From DATJKD01 sp963728295 (GTDB lineage: Bacteria > Pseudomonadota > Gammaproteobacteria > Steroidobacterales > Steroidobacteraceae): DNA of 64,000 nt. The stretch spans positions 1 to 64,000 of the forward strand of contig CAVSKB010000005.1 in NCBI GenBank assembly GCA_963728295.1. Direction: 5' to 3'. The notes below the pieces were generated by a model. It ran no database searches. It was not told the origin of the DNA and saw nothing but the letters and a program-made list of their open reading frames with translations. Each line of letters begins with the position of its first letter. Position 1 is the stretch's first letter. Below are positions 9,894-18,664 of this stretch, one piece after another. Position numbers and translations under genes: made by a program.

Positions 9894-11718
9894 TCACGGG
9901 CGGGGAAGCACGAGCTCCGCATAGTCGCCAGGCTTGACGCCGGCCGCGTTCGCCTCGTCGGTGTCGAGGTGCAGCTCGAGCCGAAACTGTGGCGAGACGC
10001 GGGCCATTACGTCGCCGAACTGCAGGTCGCGGCCGTCGGTATCGATCCGCACCGCGACGACGTCGCAATCGCGCACCCCGAGACGCCGCGCATCCTCCGG
10101 CGACATGTGGATGTGACGACGGGCGCAGATGAGACCGGACGGCAGCGTCACGCGCCCTCCGGGACCCTCGATCGTGATGCCGGGCGAGTTGGCGAGATCG
10201 CCCGAGATCCGCACGGGCGCATCCACCCCCAGCACGAACTCGTCGGTGCGCGAGATCTCGACCTGGTCGTGTTCGCGCGGCGGGCCCATGAGCCGGACGT
10301 CGGGAAGCTTGCCGCGCGGTCCGACCAAGGTCACCGTCTCCTCGGCCGAGAACTGCCCGGTCTGTGACAAGGCGCGTGCGCGGCACGAGCTCGTGGCCCT
10401 TGCCGAAGAGCCGGTCGATCGTCGGCTGCGAGAGATGCGCGTGCCGGGCGGAAATCGCGACCGGGATCCTCACCGGACCGCGAGGCGCGCTGTCACCGGT
10501 CCGGAGCGGCGCAGGTTTCCCGTCCAGGAGTGGCGCAGCCTTCCCCGCCAGGAGCGCCGCGGCCTGCATCGCCATGGTCCGCTCCTCGTCCGCGCGCACG
10601 ACGAAGAGCCGCACGCGGGACACCTCGCTCGAGATGATCGCCGCGGCCTCCGCACCGTCGACGCGTGCATCGCGGTTGCGATCCTCGTCGAGCACCGCGC
10701 CCAGGAACTCGAGCCGCTGCAGACAGCGGTGGCGCACGAGGGCACTCCCCTCGCCCACGCCGCCGGTGAAGGCGATCGCGTCGACGCCGCCCATCGTCGC
10801 CGCGTAGGCGCCGATGTACTTGCGGACCCGGTGCGCATAGACGGCGATCGCGAGCCGGCAGTCTTCGTCGCCGCGCGCGGCGCGCTCCTCGATGTCCCGC
10901 ATGTCCTGCGTGCCGGCAAGCCCCACGAGGCCCGATTCCTGGTTGAGCAGCCGCTCGAGCCCGGCTCGATCGCGGTCGCGCAGCAGCTCGACCAGGAGTC
11001 CGGGGTCGACGTCACCCGCGCGCGTGCCCATCACCAGGCCTTCGAGCGGCGTCATCCCCATGCTGGTCTCGACGCTGCGACCGTACTCGATGGCGGCGAC
11101 GCTCGCGCCGTTACCGAGATGGCACGACACGATCCGGAGCGACTGCGGCGCCGTCGCGAGCCCCTCCGCAACCTGCGTCATCACGTGCGCGTGGCTGAGA
11201 CCGTGAAAGCCGTATCGGCGGGCGCCGTAGCCGGTGCGGACGGCTTCGGGCAGCGCGTACTCGCGCGCCCGCCTCGGCAAGGTGCCGTGGAACGCGGTAT
11301 CGAACACCGCGACGTGCGGGACGCCGGGGAAGGTCTCGCGCGCGCGTTGCAGCGCAGCGAGGGCCGGCGGATTGTGCAGCGGCGCCAGGCGGCCGAGGTT
11401 CTCGAGCTCCGCGGTCACGCCGTCGTCCACCAGCATCGGGGTGCGAAAGCGTTCCCCGCCGTGAACGATGCGATGCACGACGGCCTCGATGGCGGCATCC
11501 GCCCCCAGTCGGCCCCGCACCTCCTCGAGCACCACCGACGCCGCCGCACCGATGTCGCGACAGGGCGGGAGCGCCCGATCGACGCCGTCGACCCGCAGGA
11601 CGGCCGCCGGCTCGCCGATGCCGGTGATGCGGAGGTCGAGAAGCCGCCCACCGCTCGCGCTGTCGATCAGCGCGCTCTTGATCGAGGAGCTGCCGCAGTT
11701 GATGGCGAGGATGCGCAT
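9894..11718 (-). CDS. acetate kinase fused to PduL-type phosphate acyltransferase (one frameshift)
   Basis: Residues 1-400 are acetate kinase: NCGSSSIKSAL, HRIVHGGERF, VFDTAFHGTLP, GFHGLSHAHV, CHLGNGASVAAI and GMTPLEGLVMGTRAGDVDP. A linker (GKAAPLLDGKPAPL) leads into a PduL domain of about 190 residues. PduL carries both zinc-site signatures, ARHAHLS and ARRHIHMS, and the GQFSAEETVTLVGP block. A break near 10373 is cured by restoring GC (VPRTRALSQTGQF). No stop or start lies between the two parts once repaired. The protein could interconvert acetyl-CoA, acetyl phosphate and acetate in one chain. With the phosphoketolase at 4480 it completes a route from sugar phosphate to acetate/ATP or acetyl-CoA. 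Confidence 0.87.
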
Positions 11719-11890
11719 GCGCCGAGCCCGGTACAAATCGAATTCTTGTGGTTGTAGCGCAACGGACTCGGCAGGTCGAGTGGCCGCCTTGAGAAGAGCT
11801 GTATCCGGTCTGCGACAGAATTCACGGGAACGAGTGTCGTGCCCATGACATATTGCTCATCGATACTGCGAGTGAAGTTTGGAGTTCACC

Positions 11891-12124
11891 GTGTCGCTCT
11901 TCCATTCCATCCGCCTCGATAAGAAGCTTGACGCCCGGCTCGAGCGGCTCGCGCGACTCACCGGCCGCAGCAAGTCCTACTTCGTCAACCAGGCGCTGGA
12001 AGAGCAGATCCAGACATTCGAGGCCCGGCCGTTCGAGCGTCGGGCCGCCCGGCCCGCGAACGATGGTCGGGAGCGTGTAGTTCCGCTCTATGAGCTGGAG
12101 AGGGCCCTCGGGCTAGACGACTGA
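11891..12124 (+). CDS. ribbon-helix-helix antitoxin-like protein
   Basis: 77 residues (VSLFHSIRLDKKLDARLERLARLTGRSKSYFV then NQALEEQI), a typical RHH/CopG DNA-binding fold: a short strand followed by two helices. Such proteins are mostly antitoxins of type II modules. I prefer the GTG at 11891 because GGAG sits at 11881-11884, a good ribosome-binding distance. The C-terminal tail (RVVPLYELERALGLDD) would be the toxin-binding arm. No toxin gene follows; the next gene is convergent. It is therefore either a solitary regulator or an orphan antitoxin. Confidence 0.65.
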   Translation: MSLFHSIRLDKKLDARLERLARLTGRSKSYFVNQALEEQIQTFEARPFERRAARPANDGRERVVPLYELERALGLDD

Positions 12125-12132
12125 GCGGCGAC

Positions 12133-12696
12133 CTACATCGCCTGCGTGCCCTTTACCTCACCGGTCGTCGCGTCGATATCGGCGGTCTTATCGCCAGCGT
12201 TCATCCCCGCGCCTTCCATCACGGTCCATCCGACCATCTCCTTTCCGCGCAGCGGCATGACGCTGAGGATCATCGTCAATTCGGGTTTCTGAAGTCCGGC
12301 CTTGCGCGCAATTTCCACGGCCTTGTCGCTGTCGATCGTGAAGGCCTTCACCTCCGGTGCGGCCTCGCACTCGTGCTTGGTCGTGTATGGCACCCCGCCG
12401 CGTACGAACCCGACGCGCAAGCACTTCTCGTCGCCTGCCCCGGCGGCATAGAAGTCGTAGTCCCACGCCGCGACGCCATCGGTCACGCGATTCGCCGAGA
12501 TCTGGAAGACATAGGCCTCCGGACGCCACTTCCTCGCTTCTGCTTGCGCGCGCGCCAGCTAGGCTTTAGCAAGGTAGCCCGGTAGCGGCGACTTACTGGC
12601 CTGTGCGCGGGCAGCGTCTGGATTCCCCAGCAGCGCTGCTACGGCGACCAGGCTCAGAGCGATGCGGTTCGTGCACCTTTCGTGATGACGTTTCAT
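12133..12696 (-). CDS. secreted protein of unknown function with an in-frame TAG
   Basis: Reads MKRHHERCTNRIALSLVAVA as a signal peptide, then the sequence up to GYLAKA, a TAG at 12559-12561, and LARAQAEARKWRPEAYVFQI in the same frame to the end at 12133 (DATTGEVKGTQAM). The start ATG at 12694-12696 overlaps the dehalogenase stop as ATGA, so the two genes are translationally coupled. The mature domain looks like a small secreted fold with no named family that I recognise. The TAG could be a sequencing error or a real inactivating mutation. If it is real, only a 45-residue peptide is made. Confidence 0.6.
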
Positions 12697-13676
12697 GTTC
12701 CGCTCCCTGTGGGCGTTGCGCCGCCTTGGAATCGTACACCGTACCGCCGATCGAGCAGGTCCAGCAGTGCACTCGACAGCGCCTCGCTGCCCTCTTCCTG
12801 GATGAAGTGACCGGAGTTCTCGATCTCGATATGCGGCTGCCCCCGCGCGCCCGGGATCCGCTCGCGAAACACGCGCTCCCAGGCCTTCGTGCCCGGGTCG
12901 CTCACGCTGAACGCCGTCACGACCGGGCGCGTGAACCCCTCCAGGAACTGCCAGGTGCGCCGGTTCTCGGCAATGCCGGGGCTGTCCTCGCGCAACGGAA
13001 TCATGCTCGGGAACTCGAGCACGCCCGCCTTGTAGCGCGCATCGGGGAAGGGTGCGTCATAGGCCGCCACCACCGCCGGATCGAGCGCGCCGACGCACAC
13101 GTTGCGGATGACGAGGCCCACGTCGAAGTCGGTTGCGTTCGCGGTGCTCTGCGCCCAGGGACCGACGATCGGACCGGGCCAGTCCTCGATGCCCCGCGGC
13201 GGCGGCTCGCAGTTCGGCAGCACCGTGTTCCCGAGCAGCACCGCATCGAAGCAGTGCGGGCGCTCGGCGAGGAGCCGCAGACCGATCGGGCCGCCCCAGT
13301 CCTGCAACACCAGCGTGCAGCGACTCAAGGCCAGCCGATCGAGGAACTCGAGCATCCACTCGACGTGGTTCTGGTAGGTGTAGCTCGCTCGCTCCACCGG
13401 CTTGTCCGATCGGCCAAAACCGATGTAGTCGGGCGCCACCGCGCGAAACCCGGCCGCCGTCACGCGCGGGATGATCTTGCGGTAGAGATACGACCAGGTT
13501 GGCTCGCCGTGCAGCATCAGGACCACGGGCGCGTCGCGCGGGCCCTCGTCCACGTAGTGCATGCGCAAGGCGCCCAGTCGGCGGTCGGCCAGCTCGAGGT
13601 AACGCGGCTCGAACGGAAAGCCGGGAAGGTCGACGAAGCGACTCTCAGGGGTCCGGAGGACGTTCGGGTTCGTCAT
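12693..13676 (-). CDS. haloalkane dehalogenase (subfamily I-like)
   Basis: Alpha/beta-hydrolase that hydrolyses C-halogen bonds to alcohol plus halide. The N-terminus (VLRTPESRFVDLPGFPFEP) matches the DhlA/DhmA-type start. The oxyanion-region motif is MLHGEPTWSYLYRKIIP. The nucleophile is Asp in LVLQDWGGPIGLR, with the adjacent Trp for halide binding. The catalytic histidine is in ENSGHFIQEEGSE. The length of about 327 fits. I use the ATG of MTNPNVLRTPE; an in-frame ATG 18 codons upstream is possible. It is the first gene of a two-gene operon with the secreted protein downstream (4-nt overlap). Other HGEPTW hydrolases exist, so the substrate is not certain. Confidence 0.85.
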   Translation of the reverse strand: MTNPNVLRTPESRFVDLPGFPFEPRYLELADRRLGALRMHYVDEGPRDAPVVLMLHGEPTWSYLYRKIIPRVTAAGFRAVAPDYIGFGRSDKPVERASYTYQNHVEWMLEFLDRLALSRCTLVLQDWGGPIGLRLLAERPHCFDAVLLGNTVLPNCEPPPRGIEDWPGPIVGPWAQSTANATDFDVGLVIRNVCVGALDPAVVAAYDAPFPDARYKAGVLEFPSMIPLREDSPGIAENRRTWQFLEGFTRPVVTAFSVSDPGTKAWERVFRERIPGARGQPHIEIENSGHFIQEEGSEALSSALLDLLDRRYGVRFQGGATPTGSGT

Positions 13677-13769
13677 GCTCAAAATGTAATCGTTGATTGC
13701 CATCGCGCGGGCCGGATGGGTTGCGGCCATTGCGGCGGGCCACTATGGTCGCATGAGCCGGAGAAGCCC

Positions 13770-14303
13770 ATGCCGTCTGCCACACTTGCCTGGAAGAGGT
13801 TGCCTGCCCGCCGACGCTCAGCGGCGGCGGACAGTCGTATCGTTGAGGTAATTCTCAAGCTCCTCGCGACGGTTCCCTCGACCGACCGGCACCAGGAAAA
13901 GACTCCGCGGCACGTCGCACGCGAGATCTCCCGACGTGCCGCGGCGAAAGCCGCAGTGACTGCGGGAGCGCTCGCGATGCCGCCCGGGCCGCTCGGGTGG
14001 CTAACGATTGCGCCGGAGCTCCTCGCGGTCTGGAAAATCCAGGCGCAAATGGTCTCCGACCTCGCAGGCATCTATGGCAAGGCCGCCACACTGACCAGGG
14101 AGCACATGGTCTATTGCCTGTTCCGTCACACGGCGGCGCAGCTATTGCGGGATGTCGCCGTGCGCGTCGTGCAGCGATCCGCAGGCGGCATCATCGCGCG
14201 ATGGCTGCCAGTGGTCGGAGCTGTGGGAGTCGGCGCCTACGCTTTTTACGACACGAGCCAGGTGGCAGCGACGGCGATTGAATTGTTCGAGAACTCACCT
14301 TGA
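13770..14303 (+). CDS. EcsC-like membrane-associated protein
   Basis: 177 residues. The central hydrophobic block (VTAGALAMPPGPLGWLTIAP followed by ELLAVWKIQAQMVSDLAGIY) and the late block RWLPVVGAVGVGAYAFYDTS are characteristic of EcsC/DUF697-type proteins. These bind or span membranes and often have unknown roles. The start ATG sits 7 nt after the purine-rich gccggagaag. It stands alone, divergent from the dehalogenase operon. The N-terminal 60 residues are basic and may be cytoplasmic. No enzymatic motif is visible. Confidence 0.65.
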   Translation: MPSATLAWKRLPARRRSAAADSRIVEVILKLLATVPSTDRHQEKTPRHVAREISRRAAAKAAVTAGALAMPPGPLGWLTIAPELLAVWKIQAQMVSDLAGIYGKAATLTREHMVYCLFRHTAAQLLRDVAVRVVQRSAGGIIARWLPVVGAVGVGAYAFYDTSQVAATAIELFENSP

Positions 14304-14372
14304 CCACGTATGGGTATGGGAGTTTCATATCGTTCGGATGCGTTTCACCGTAAGCTACCGAGGGTTAACATA

Positions 14373-14681
14373 ATGAGCAGAAGCAAAAGAACCCGTCTAG
14401 CCGTGGCCGCGTGCGCCGCCTCGTTTTTCTGTCTGGCTGCCAGCGCTGCGCTTGCCGGCGAAATTACCGGGAACGGCAAGAGCCTGAAGAATCCCGATGG
14501 AACACTCAATGGCAGGTCCATTTGCGCCTTTTCGGGACGACAGGACAACTTCGCAGAAGACGAAGGTTTCTTCAGGCATATGTTCACGCAGAACTGGGGG
14601 CAGGTCTTCAAGGGCATCAGGGATGTGATCCCCGGCCCAGGCGTTTCGTGCAATCCGACGCGAAGCGCGGGCGAGCCGTAA
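14373..14681 (+). CDS. small secreted protein of unknown function
   Basis: About 103 residues with a signal peptide (basic MSRSKRTR, hydrophobic core FFCLAASAALA) and probable cleavage before GEITGNGKSLKNPDG. The mature part contains GRSICAFSGRQDNFAEDEGF and a second cysteine near the end, so one disulphide is possible. Similar small GNGKS..NPDG..SICAFSG proteins are found widely as uncharacterised secreted proteins. The start is taken at MSRSKR because it gives a proper signal peptide; a further upstream in-frame ATG exists. The following 266 nt to the next gene show no gene. Confidence 0.6.
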   Translation: MSRSKRTRLAVAACAASFFCLAASAALAGEITGNGKSLKNPDGTLNGRSICAFSGRQDNFAEDEGFFRHMFTQNWGQVFKGIRDVIPGPGVSCNPTRSAGEP

Positions 14682-14947
14682 AACTGGTTTAGACCCTTAG
14701 CCGTCAAGACCTCCGTTCCAGGTTCACTGCGTGAACTTGGAATCGTTCCCGCCGTTCAGGCCGGGAGGAGCGGCGTCGACTTAATTTTCCCCGGCTCACG
14801 CTGCTGACCTTCCCAGCAGCCTTCGTTGACTTGAGCCTCCGCCCCTCTTCAGAACGATTCAGATCGTTTCAGTCCCCTCCAAGGATTTCGGTCGAGCTGC
14901 CCGGCAACCTGCGAACCGTGGCAAGTCAGCTCAACCGGGAGACTCAA

Positions 14948-15523
14948 ATGCGTACCACGAGAATGGCATTGGCCCTGACCAGGTCAACGATCTTCGTTTG
15001 TCTCGCGCTCGCCGCGCCGCCGGGATTCACGGATAACGATGACAACCATCATCTTCTGACCTCGTCCGTCTTGTTCGGTCGAGGCCTCAACACGGCGCTG
15101 CCGGGCAACGCTGTGAATCACGCGATTCTGCCGAGCGACATCAAGATCAAGATGGGCGGGGTCGTGGACTTCGGGGTCGCCGGATTTCACGACATCATCA
15201 TCTTCAAACCCGGCGTGAGCCTGGATGACCTGGTCAACGCCGGGGGCGGACAGTTCCCCATGTTCCCACCGGTCTTCGTGATACCGCCGGACCCGACGGT
15301 GCCTCTGCCGCCCGCTATCGCCTTCCTCGCCGACAAGATCTATTACCGCGGCATCAATCCCGCCGGAGGACCGCCCCAGACGCCGTCGACGGGAAATCCG
15401 ACGAATAGCTTCAATCGAAGCGAACCGGTTGCGTTCCTGGAGGCGGGCACCTACCTGGTGATCTGCAACGTCCGTCCGCACCTGCTCGACGGCATGTATG
15501 CGCACGTGAAGGTGCTCGACTGA
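14948..15523 (+). CDS. secreted cupredoxin-like protein
   Basis: 191 residues starting MRTTRMALALTRSTIFVCLA, a signal peptide. The mature part is beta-rich and ends AGTYLVICNVRPHLLDGMYA then HVKVLD. The C-x-x-x-H-x4-M spacing matches the C-terminal copper loop of plastocyanin/azurin-type cupredoxins. An upstream histidine in GVAGFHDIIIF fits the N-terminal ligand. The proline-rich middle (FPPVFVIPPDPTVPLPPAIA) is an insert. A periplasmic or secreted copper electron carrier or binding protein is inferred. It stands alone. Confidence 0.6.
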   Translation: MRTTRMALALTRSTIFVCLALAAPPGFTDNDDNHHLLTSSVLFGRGLNTALPGNAVNHAILPSDIKIKMGGVVDFGVAGFHDIIIFKPGVSLDDLVNAGGGQFPMFPPVFVIPPDPTVPLPPAIAFLADKIYYRGINPAGGPPQTPSTGNPTNSFNRSEPVAFLEAGTYLVICNVRPHLLDGMYAHVKVLD

Positions 15524-15676
15524 GCGCGAAGAGGTCACCCTACCCACTGGGCGCCGGGCGTTTCCGGAAAGATCGTCAGCTAAGATGACGAATTATTCCG
15601 GAGGTGTACCGGCGCCCGCGTGCCCGGATATCATCCGTGGAGAGCACCTTCGCAAGGATCGCCGAGGAGAAACAGC

Positions 15677-16323
15677 ATGAAGCGTATTTCCCTGCTCTGT
15701 GCGCTGCTCGCAGCGACTGACCTGGTGCGCAGCACAGGCTCCGGCGCCCGTGCCCGCTGGCGCCTACACCCTCGACAAGGCGCATGCGAGCCTGATCTTC
15801 CGCGTCAACCATATCGGATTCTCGAACTACACTCGGCGCTTCAAGCGCTTCGATGCGAAGCTCCAGTTCGACCCCGCGAACATGGCGCGCTCCAGCGTGA
15901 CGGTCAGCGTCGATGCAACATCCCTCGAGACGGACTACCCCAGCCCGGAAAAGCTCGACTTCAACGCGGAGCTGCAGAACGCAGCAGTGGCTCGACACTG
16001 CGAAGTTTCCACAGATGACGTTCCGCTCGAGCAAGGTCGAGGTGACTGCGCCCAGCACACTGAAGATCAGCGGCGACCTCACGCTGCGCGGCGTGACTCG
16101 CCCGATGGTTCTCGACGCCACCTATAACGGCGGCTACGAGGGTCACCCCCTGGACCCGCACGCACGCATCGGCTTTTCGGCCCATGGCACCTTGAAGCGC
16201 TCGGATTTCGGCATGACGGTCGGCATCCCCGCGCCCGGCACCACGATGGGCGTCGGCGACGAGGTCGAGGTGATCATCGAAGCCGAGTTCAGTGGTCCAC
16301 CACTCAAGTCGGATAAGTCATGA
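15677..16323 (+). CDS. YceI-family periplasmic lipid-binding protein (two frameshifts)
   Basis: YceI proteins are periplasmic lipocalin-like barrels binding isoprenoid lipids. Visible are AYTLDKAHASLIFRVNHIGF, ARSSVTVSVDATSLETDYP, LKISGDLTLRGVTRPMVLDA, FSAHGTLKRSDFGM and VGDEVEVIIEAEF, all family blocks. The signal peptide (MKRISLLCALLAA) is broken near 15718 and the middle near 15980. The second break is cured by restoring GC (QNAQQWLDTAKFPQMTF). The start follows GGAGAAA. It overlaps the downstream aldo-keto reductase by 4 nt (ATGA), so it heads a four-gene operon. Confidence 0.88.
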
Positions 16324-17271
16324 TCCGTCGCAAGCTGACCCGCAGGCAGATGCTCCTGGCAGGCATGGCCGGGCTCGGATCGCTCGTCGCGGCCCGTGAT
16401 CTGCGTGGGAGCCCAAGTTCAGGCGCGGCGGCCGCCGCCGCAGGGACGCTCACCATCGGCGGTGACCTCACCGTCAATCGCATGGGCTTCGGCGCGATGC
16501 GACTTACGGGTGAGGGGATCTGGGGCGAGCCCAAGGATCCGGCGGAGGCGCGGCGGGTGCTGCGCCGTGCGGTCGAACTCGGCGTGAACTTCATCGATAC
16601 CGCCGACGCCTACGGACCGGAGGTCAACGAGCGACTCATCGCCGAGACGCTCCACCCCTACCCGCGCGGGCTGGTCATCGCCACCAAGGGCGGTCAGACA
16701 CGGCCGAGCGCCGGGCAGTGGGTGCCCGACGGACGCCCGGAACATCTACGCGAAGCGTGCGAGGGCAGTCTCAAGCGTCTCAAGCTCGAACGCATCGACC
16801 TGTACCAGTTCCACTGGCCCGATCCCAAGGTGCCGGTCGAGGATTCGGTGGGCGAGCTCGCCCGCCTCAGGACGGAAGGCAAGATCCGTCACGTGGGTGT
16901 GTCGAACTTCAGCGCCGACGAGTTGCAGCGCGTGCGCAAGCATCGTCCCGATCGTCTCGGTACAGAATCGCTACAACGTCGCGGACCGCGCCTCCGAGGA
17001 CGTGCTCACGGTCTGCACACGCGAGGGGATCGCCTTCATTCCGTGGGCGCCGATCGCACGCGGCTCCGTCGAGAAACTCGTCTCCGACGGACTCGAAGCG
17101 GTCGCGAAACAACATGCCACAAGCGTGTTCCAGGTGGCGATCGCGTGGCTGCTGGCGAAGTCGCCCGTGATGCTGCCGATTCCCGGAACGTCGTCAGTCG
17201 CACACGTCGAGGAAAATGTCGCGGCCGCGCGCCTGAAACTTAGCGCCGAGGATCTCGCGCGGCTGGGATGA
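16320..17271 (+). CDS. exported aldo/keto reductase (one frameshift)
   Basis: NADPH-dependent oxidoreductase of the AKR superfamily. The tetrad is visible: Asp and Tyr in FIDTADAYGPEVNE, Lys in VIATKGGQ, His in LYQFHWPDPKVP. The C-terminal cofactor block is PIPGTSSVAHVEENVAAA. The N-terminus (MIRRKLTRRQMLLAGMAG) looks like a Tat signal, so a folded enzyme may be exported. A break near 16938 is cured by restoring GC (RVRASIVPIVSVQNRYNV). It is co-transcribed with YceI upstream and the PLP lyase 9 nt downstream. Its substrate is unknown. Confidence 0.87.
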
Positions 17272-17280
17272 GGGGGCGAT

Positions 17281-18240
17281 GTGACGGTAACGTTGGACTG
17301 TGCGGCCGCCGAACGGCGCATTCGCCCGCATGTCATCGAGACACCGGTCGTGCGCTCCGGCTGGCTCAGCGTGCTCTCCGGTGCGCAGGCTTATCTCAAG
17401 CTCGAGAATCTCCAGGAGACGGGCTCCTTCAAGCCGCGCGGCGCCACCCACAAGCTGCTCTCGCTGACACCGGCCCAGGCAGCGATGGGCGTCGTCGCAG
17501 CGTCCAGCGGCGGCAATCACGCGCTGGCCGTTGCGGCGGCAGCGGCGAGGCTCGGCATCGCGGCGGAAGTCTTCGTACCATCGACGATCGATCCGGCACA
17601 GCGCGAGAAGATCGAGCGGCTCGGAGCGAAGGTGACGCTCGTGGGTGGAGATGCACTCCTGGCCGAGCAGACGGCGCGCCGCGAAGGTGAGCGATCCGGA
17701 CGCGAGTACGCATCGCCCTACAACGATCCGGCTGTCATCGCGGGCCAGGGAACGATTGGCGTGGAGCTGCTGCGGCAGCTCCCGCGCCTCGATGCCGTAT
17801 TCGTAGCCGTCGGCGGTGGGGGCCTGATCGGTGGCATCGGCGCCCATCTGAAGGCGGCTTCGCCCAGCACCGAGATCGTCGGCTGCTGGCCCCGCAACTC
17901 GCCGGCGCTGTACGAATGCCTGCGCGCCGGGCGGGTCATTCAAGTGGAAGAGCAGCCGACACTCTCGGTCAGCACCGCTGGCGGGCTTGAAGACGAGGCG
18001 ATCACGCTGCCGCTCTGCCGCGAAGTGATCGATCGTTCGGTCCTGGTGAGCGAAGAAGAGATTCTCGATTCGTTACGCGGGCTGTATCGCGAGGACGGTC
18101 AGCTCGTGGAGGGCGCGGCCGGCGTACCAGTCGCCGCTTTCCGCCAGGTTGCGGGGGATTACGCGAGCAAGACGGTCGCGATAGTCCTCTGTGGCGGAAA
18201 CGTGAGCCCTGGGATCGCGGCAATGATCAGGGCGACGTGA
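17281..18240 (+). CDS. PLP-dependent threonine/serine dehydratase-like enzyme
   Basis: Fold-type II PLP enzyme of 319 residues, the short form without a regulatory ACT domain. The PLP lysine is in ETGSFKPRGATHKL. The substrate loop is SSGGNHALAVAA, and the phosphate-binding glycine loop is VGGGGLIGGIGAHL. It most likely deaminates threonine or serine; a racemase or a degradative role is possible. The GTG start at 17281 is 9 nt after the aldo-keto reductase stop. Its stop overlaps the start of yjbQ (TGATG), so the genes are coupled. Confidence 0.87.
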   Translation: MTVTLDCAAAERRIRPHVIETPVVRSGWLSVLSGAQAYLKLENLQETGSFKPRGATHKLLSLTPAQAAMGVVAASSGGNHALAVAAAAARLGIAAEVFVPSTIDPAQREKIERLGAKVTLVGGDALLAEQTARREGERSGREYASPYNDPAVIAGQGTIGVELLRQLPRLDAVFVAVGGGGLIGGIGAHLKAASPSTEIVGCWPRNSPALYECLRAGRVIQVEEQPTLSVSTAGGLEDEAITLPLCREVIDRSVLVSEEEILDSLRGLYREDGQLVEGAAGVPVAAFRQVAGDYASKTVAIVLCGGNVSPGIAAMIRAT

Positions 18241-18659
18241 TGCAGACCACGCTCACGGTCCGGACTTCGGGTCCAGGCCTTTACGAGTTCACCGAGCAGG
18301 TGACCGATTTCGTGCGCGCGAGCGGCTCCGGGGAGGGGCTGTTGACGCTCTTTGTCCAGCACACGTCCTGCTCGCTATGCATCCAGGAAAACGCGGACCC
18401 GGACGTGCGGCGCGATCTCGACGAGTTCTTCCGGCGGCTGGTACCCGCCTCAGACGACCCGTCGATGCGCTGGGTCAGGCACACGACCGAGGGTCCGGAT
18501 GACATGCCGGCCCACATCCGCGCGGCGCTGAATGCGGTGTCCCTGTCGATCCCAGTGACTGGCGGACAACCTGTGCTCGGCGCCTGGCAGGGCATCTACC
18601 TGTTCGAGCACCGCGATCGCCCGCAGACTCGGCGGGTAGTGGGGCATTTGAGTCGCTGA
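18240..18659 (+). CDS. yjbQ: YjbQ-family (UPF0047) protein, copy 1
   Basis: 139 residues covering the whole family. Motifs include FVQHTSCSLCIQENADPDVR, RWVRHTTEGPDDMPAHIRA and WQGIYLFEHRDRPQTRRVVG. Conserved histidines form the presumed metal/active site. E. coli YjbQ has weak thiamine-phosphate synthase activity, but the true role is unsettled. It is the last gene of the YceI / reductase / lyase operon. A near-identical second copy lies at 26816-27235; the two proteins differ at only a handful of positions. Confidence 0.9.
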   Translation: MQTTLTVRTSGPGLYEFTEQVTDFVRASGSGEGLLTLFVQHTSCSLCIQENADPDVRRDLDEFFRRLVPASDDPSMRWVRHTTEGPDDMPAHIRAALNAVSLSIPVTGGQPVLGAWQGIYLFEHRDRPQTRRVVGHLSR

Positions 18660-18664
18660 TCAGG

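Noticed and set aside
12603..13769. Long plus-strand open frame leading into the EcsC-like gene.
   Set aside because: It is antisense to the haloalkane dehalogenase; only the part from ATG 13770 has protein-like composition and family motifs.
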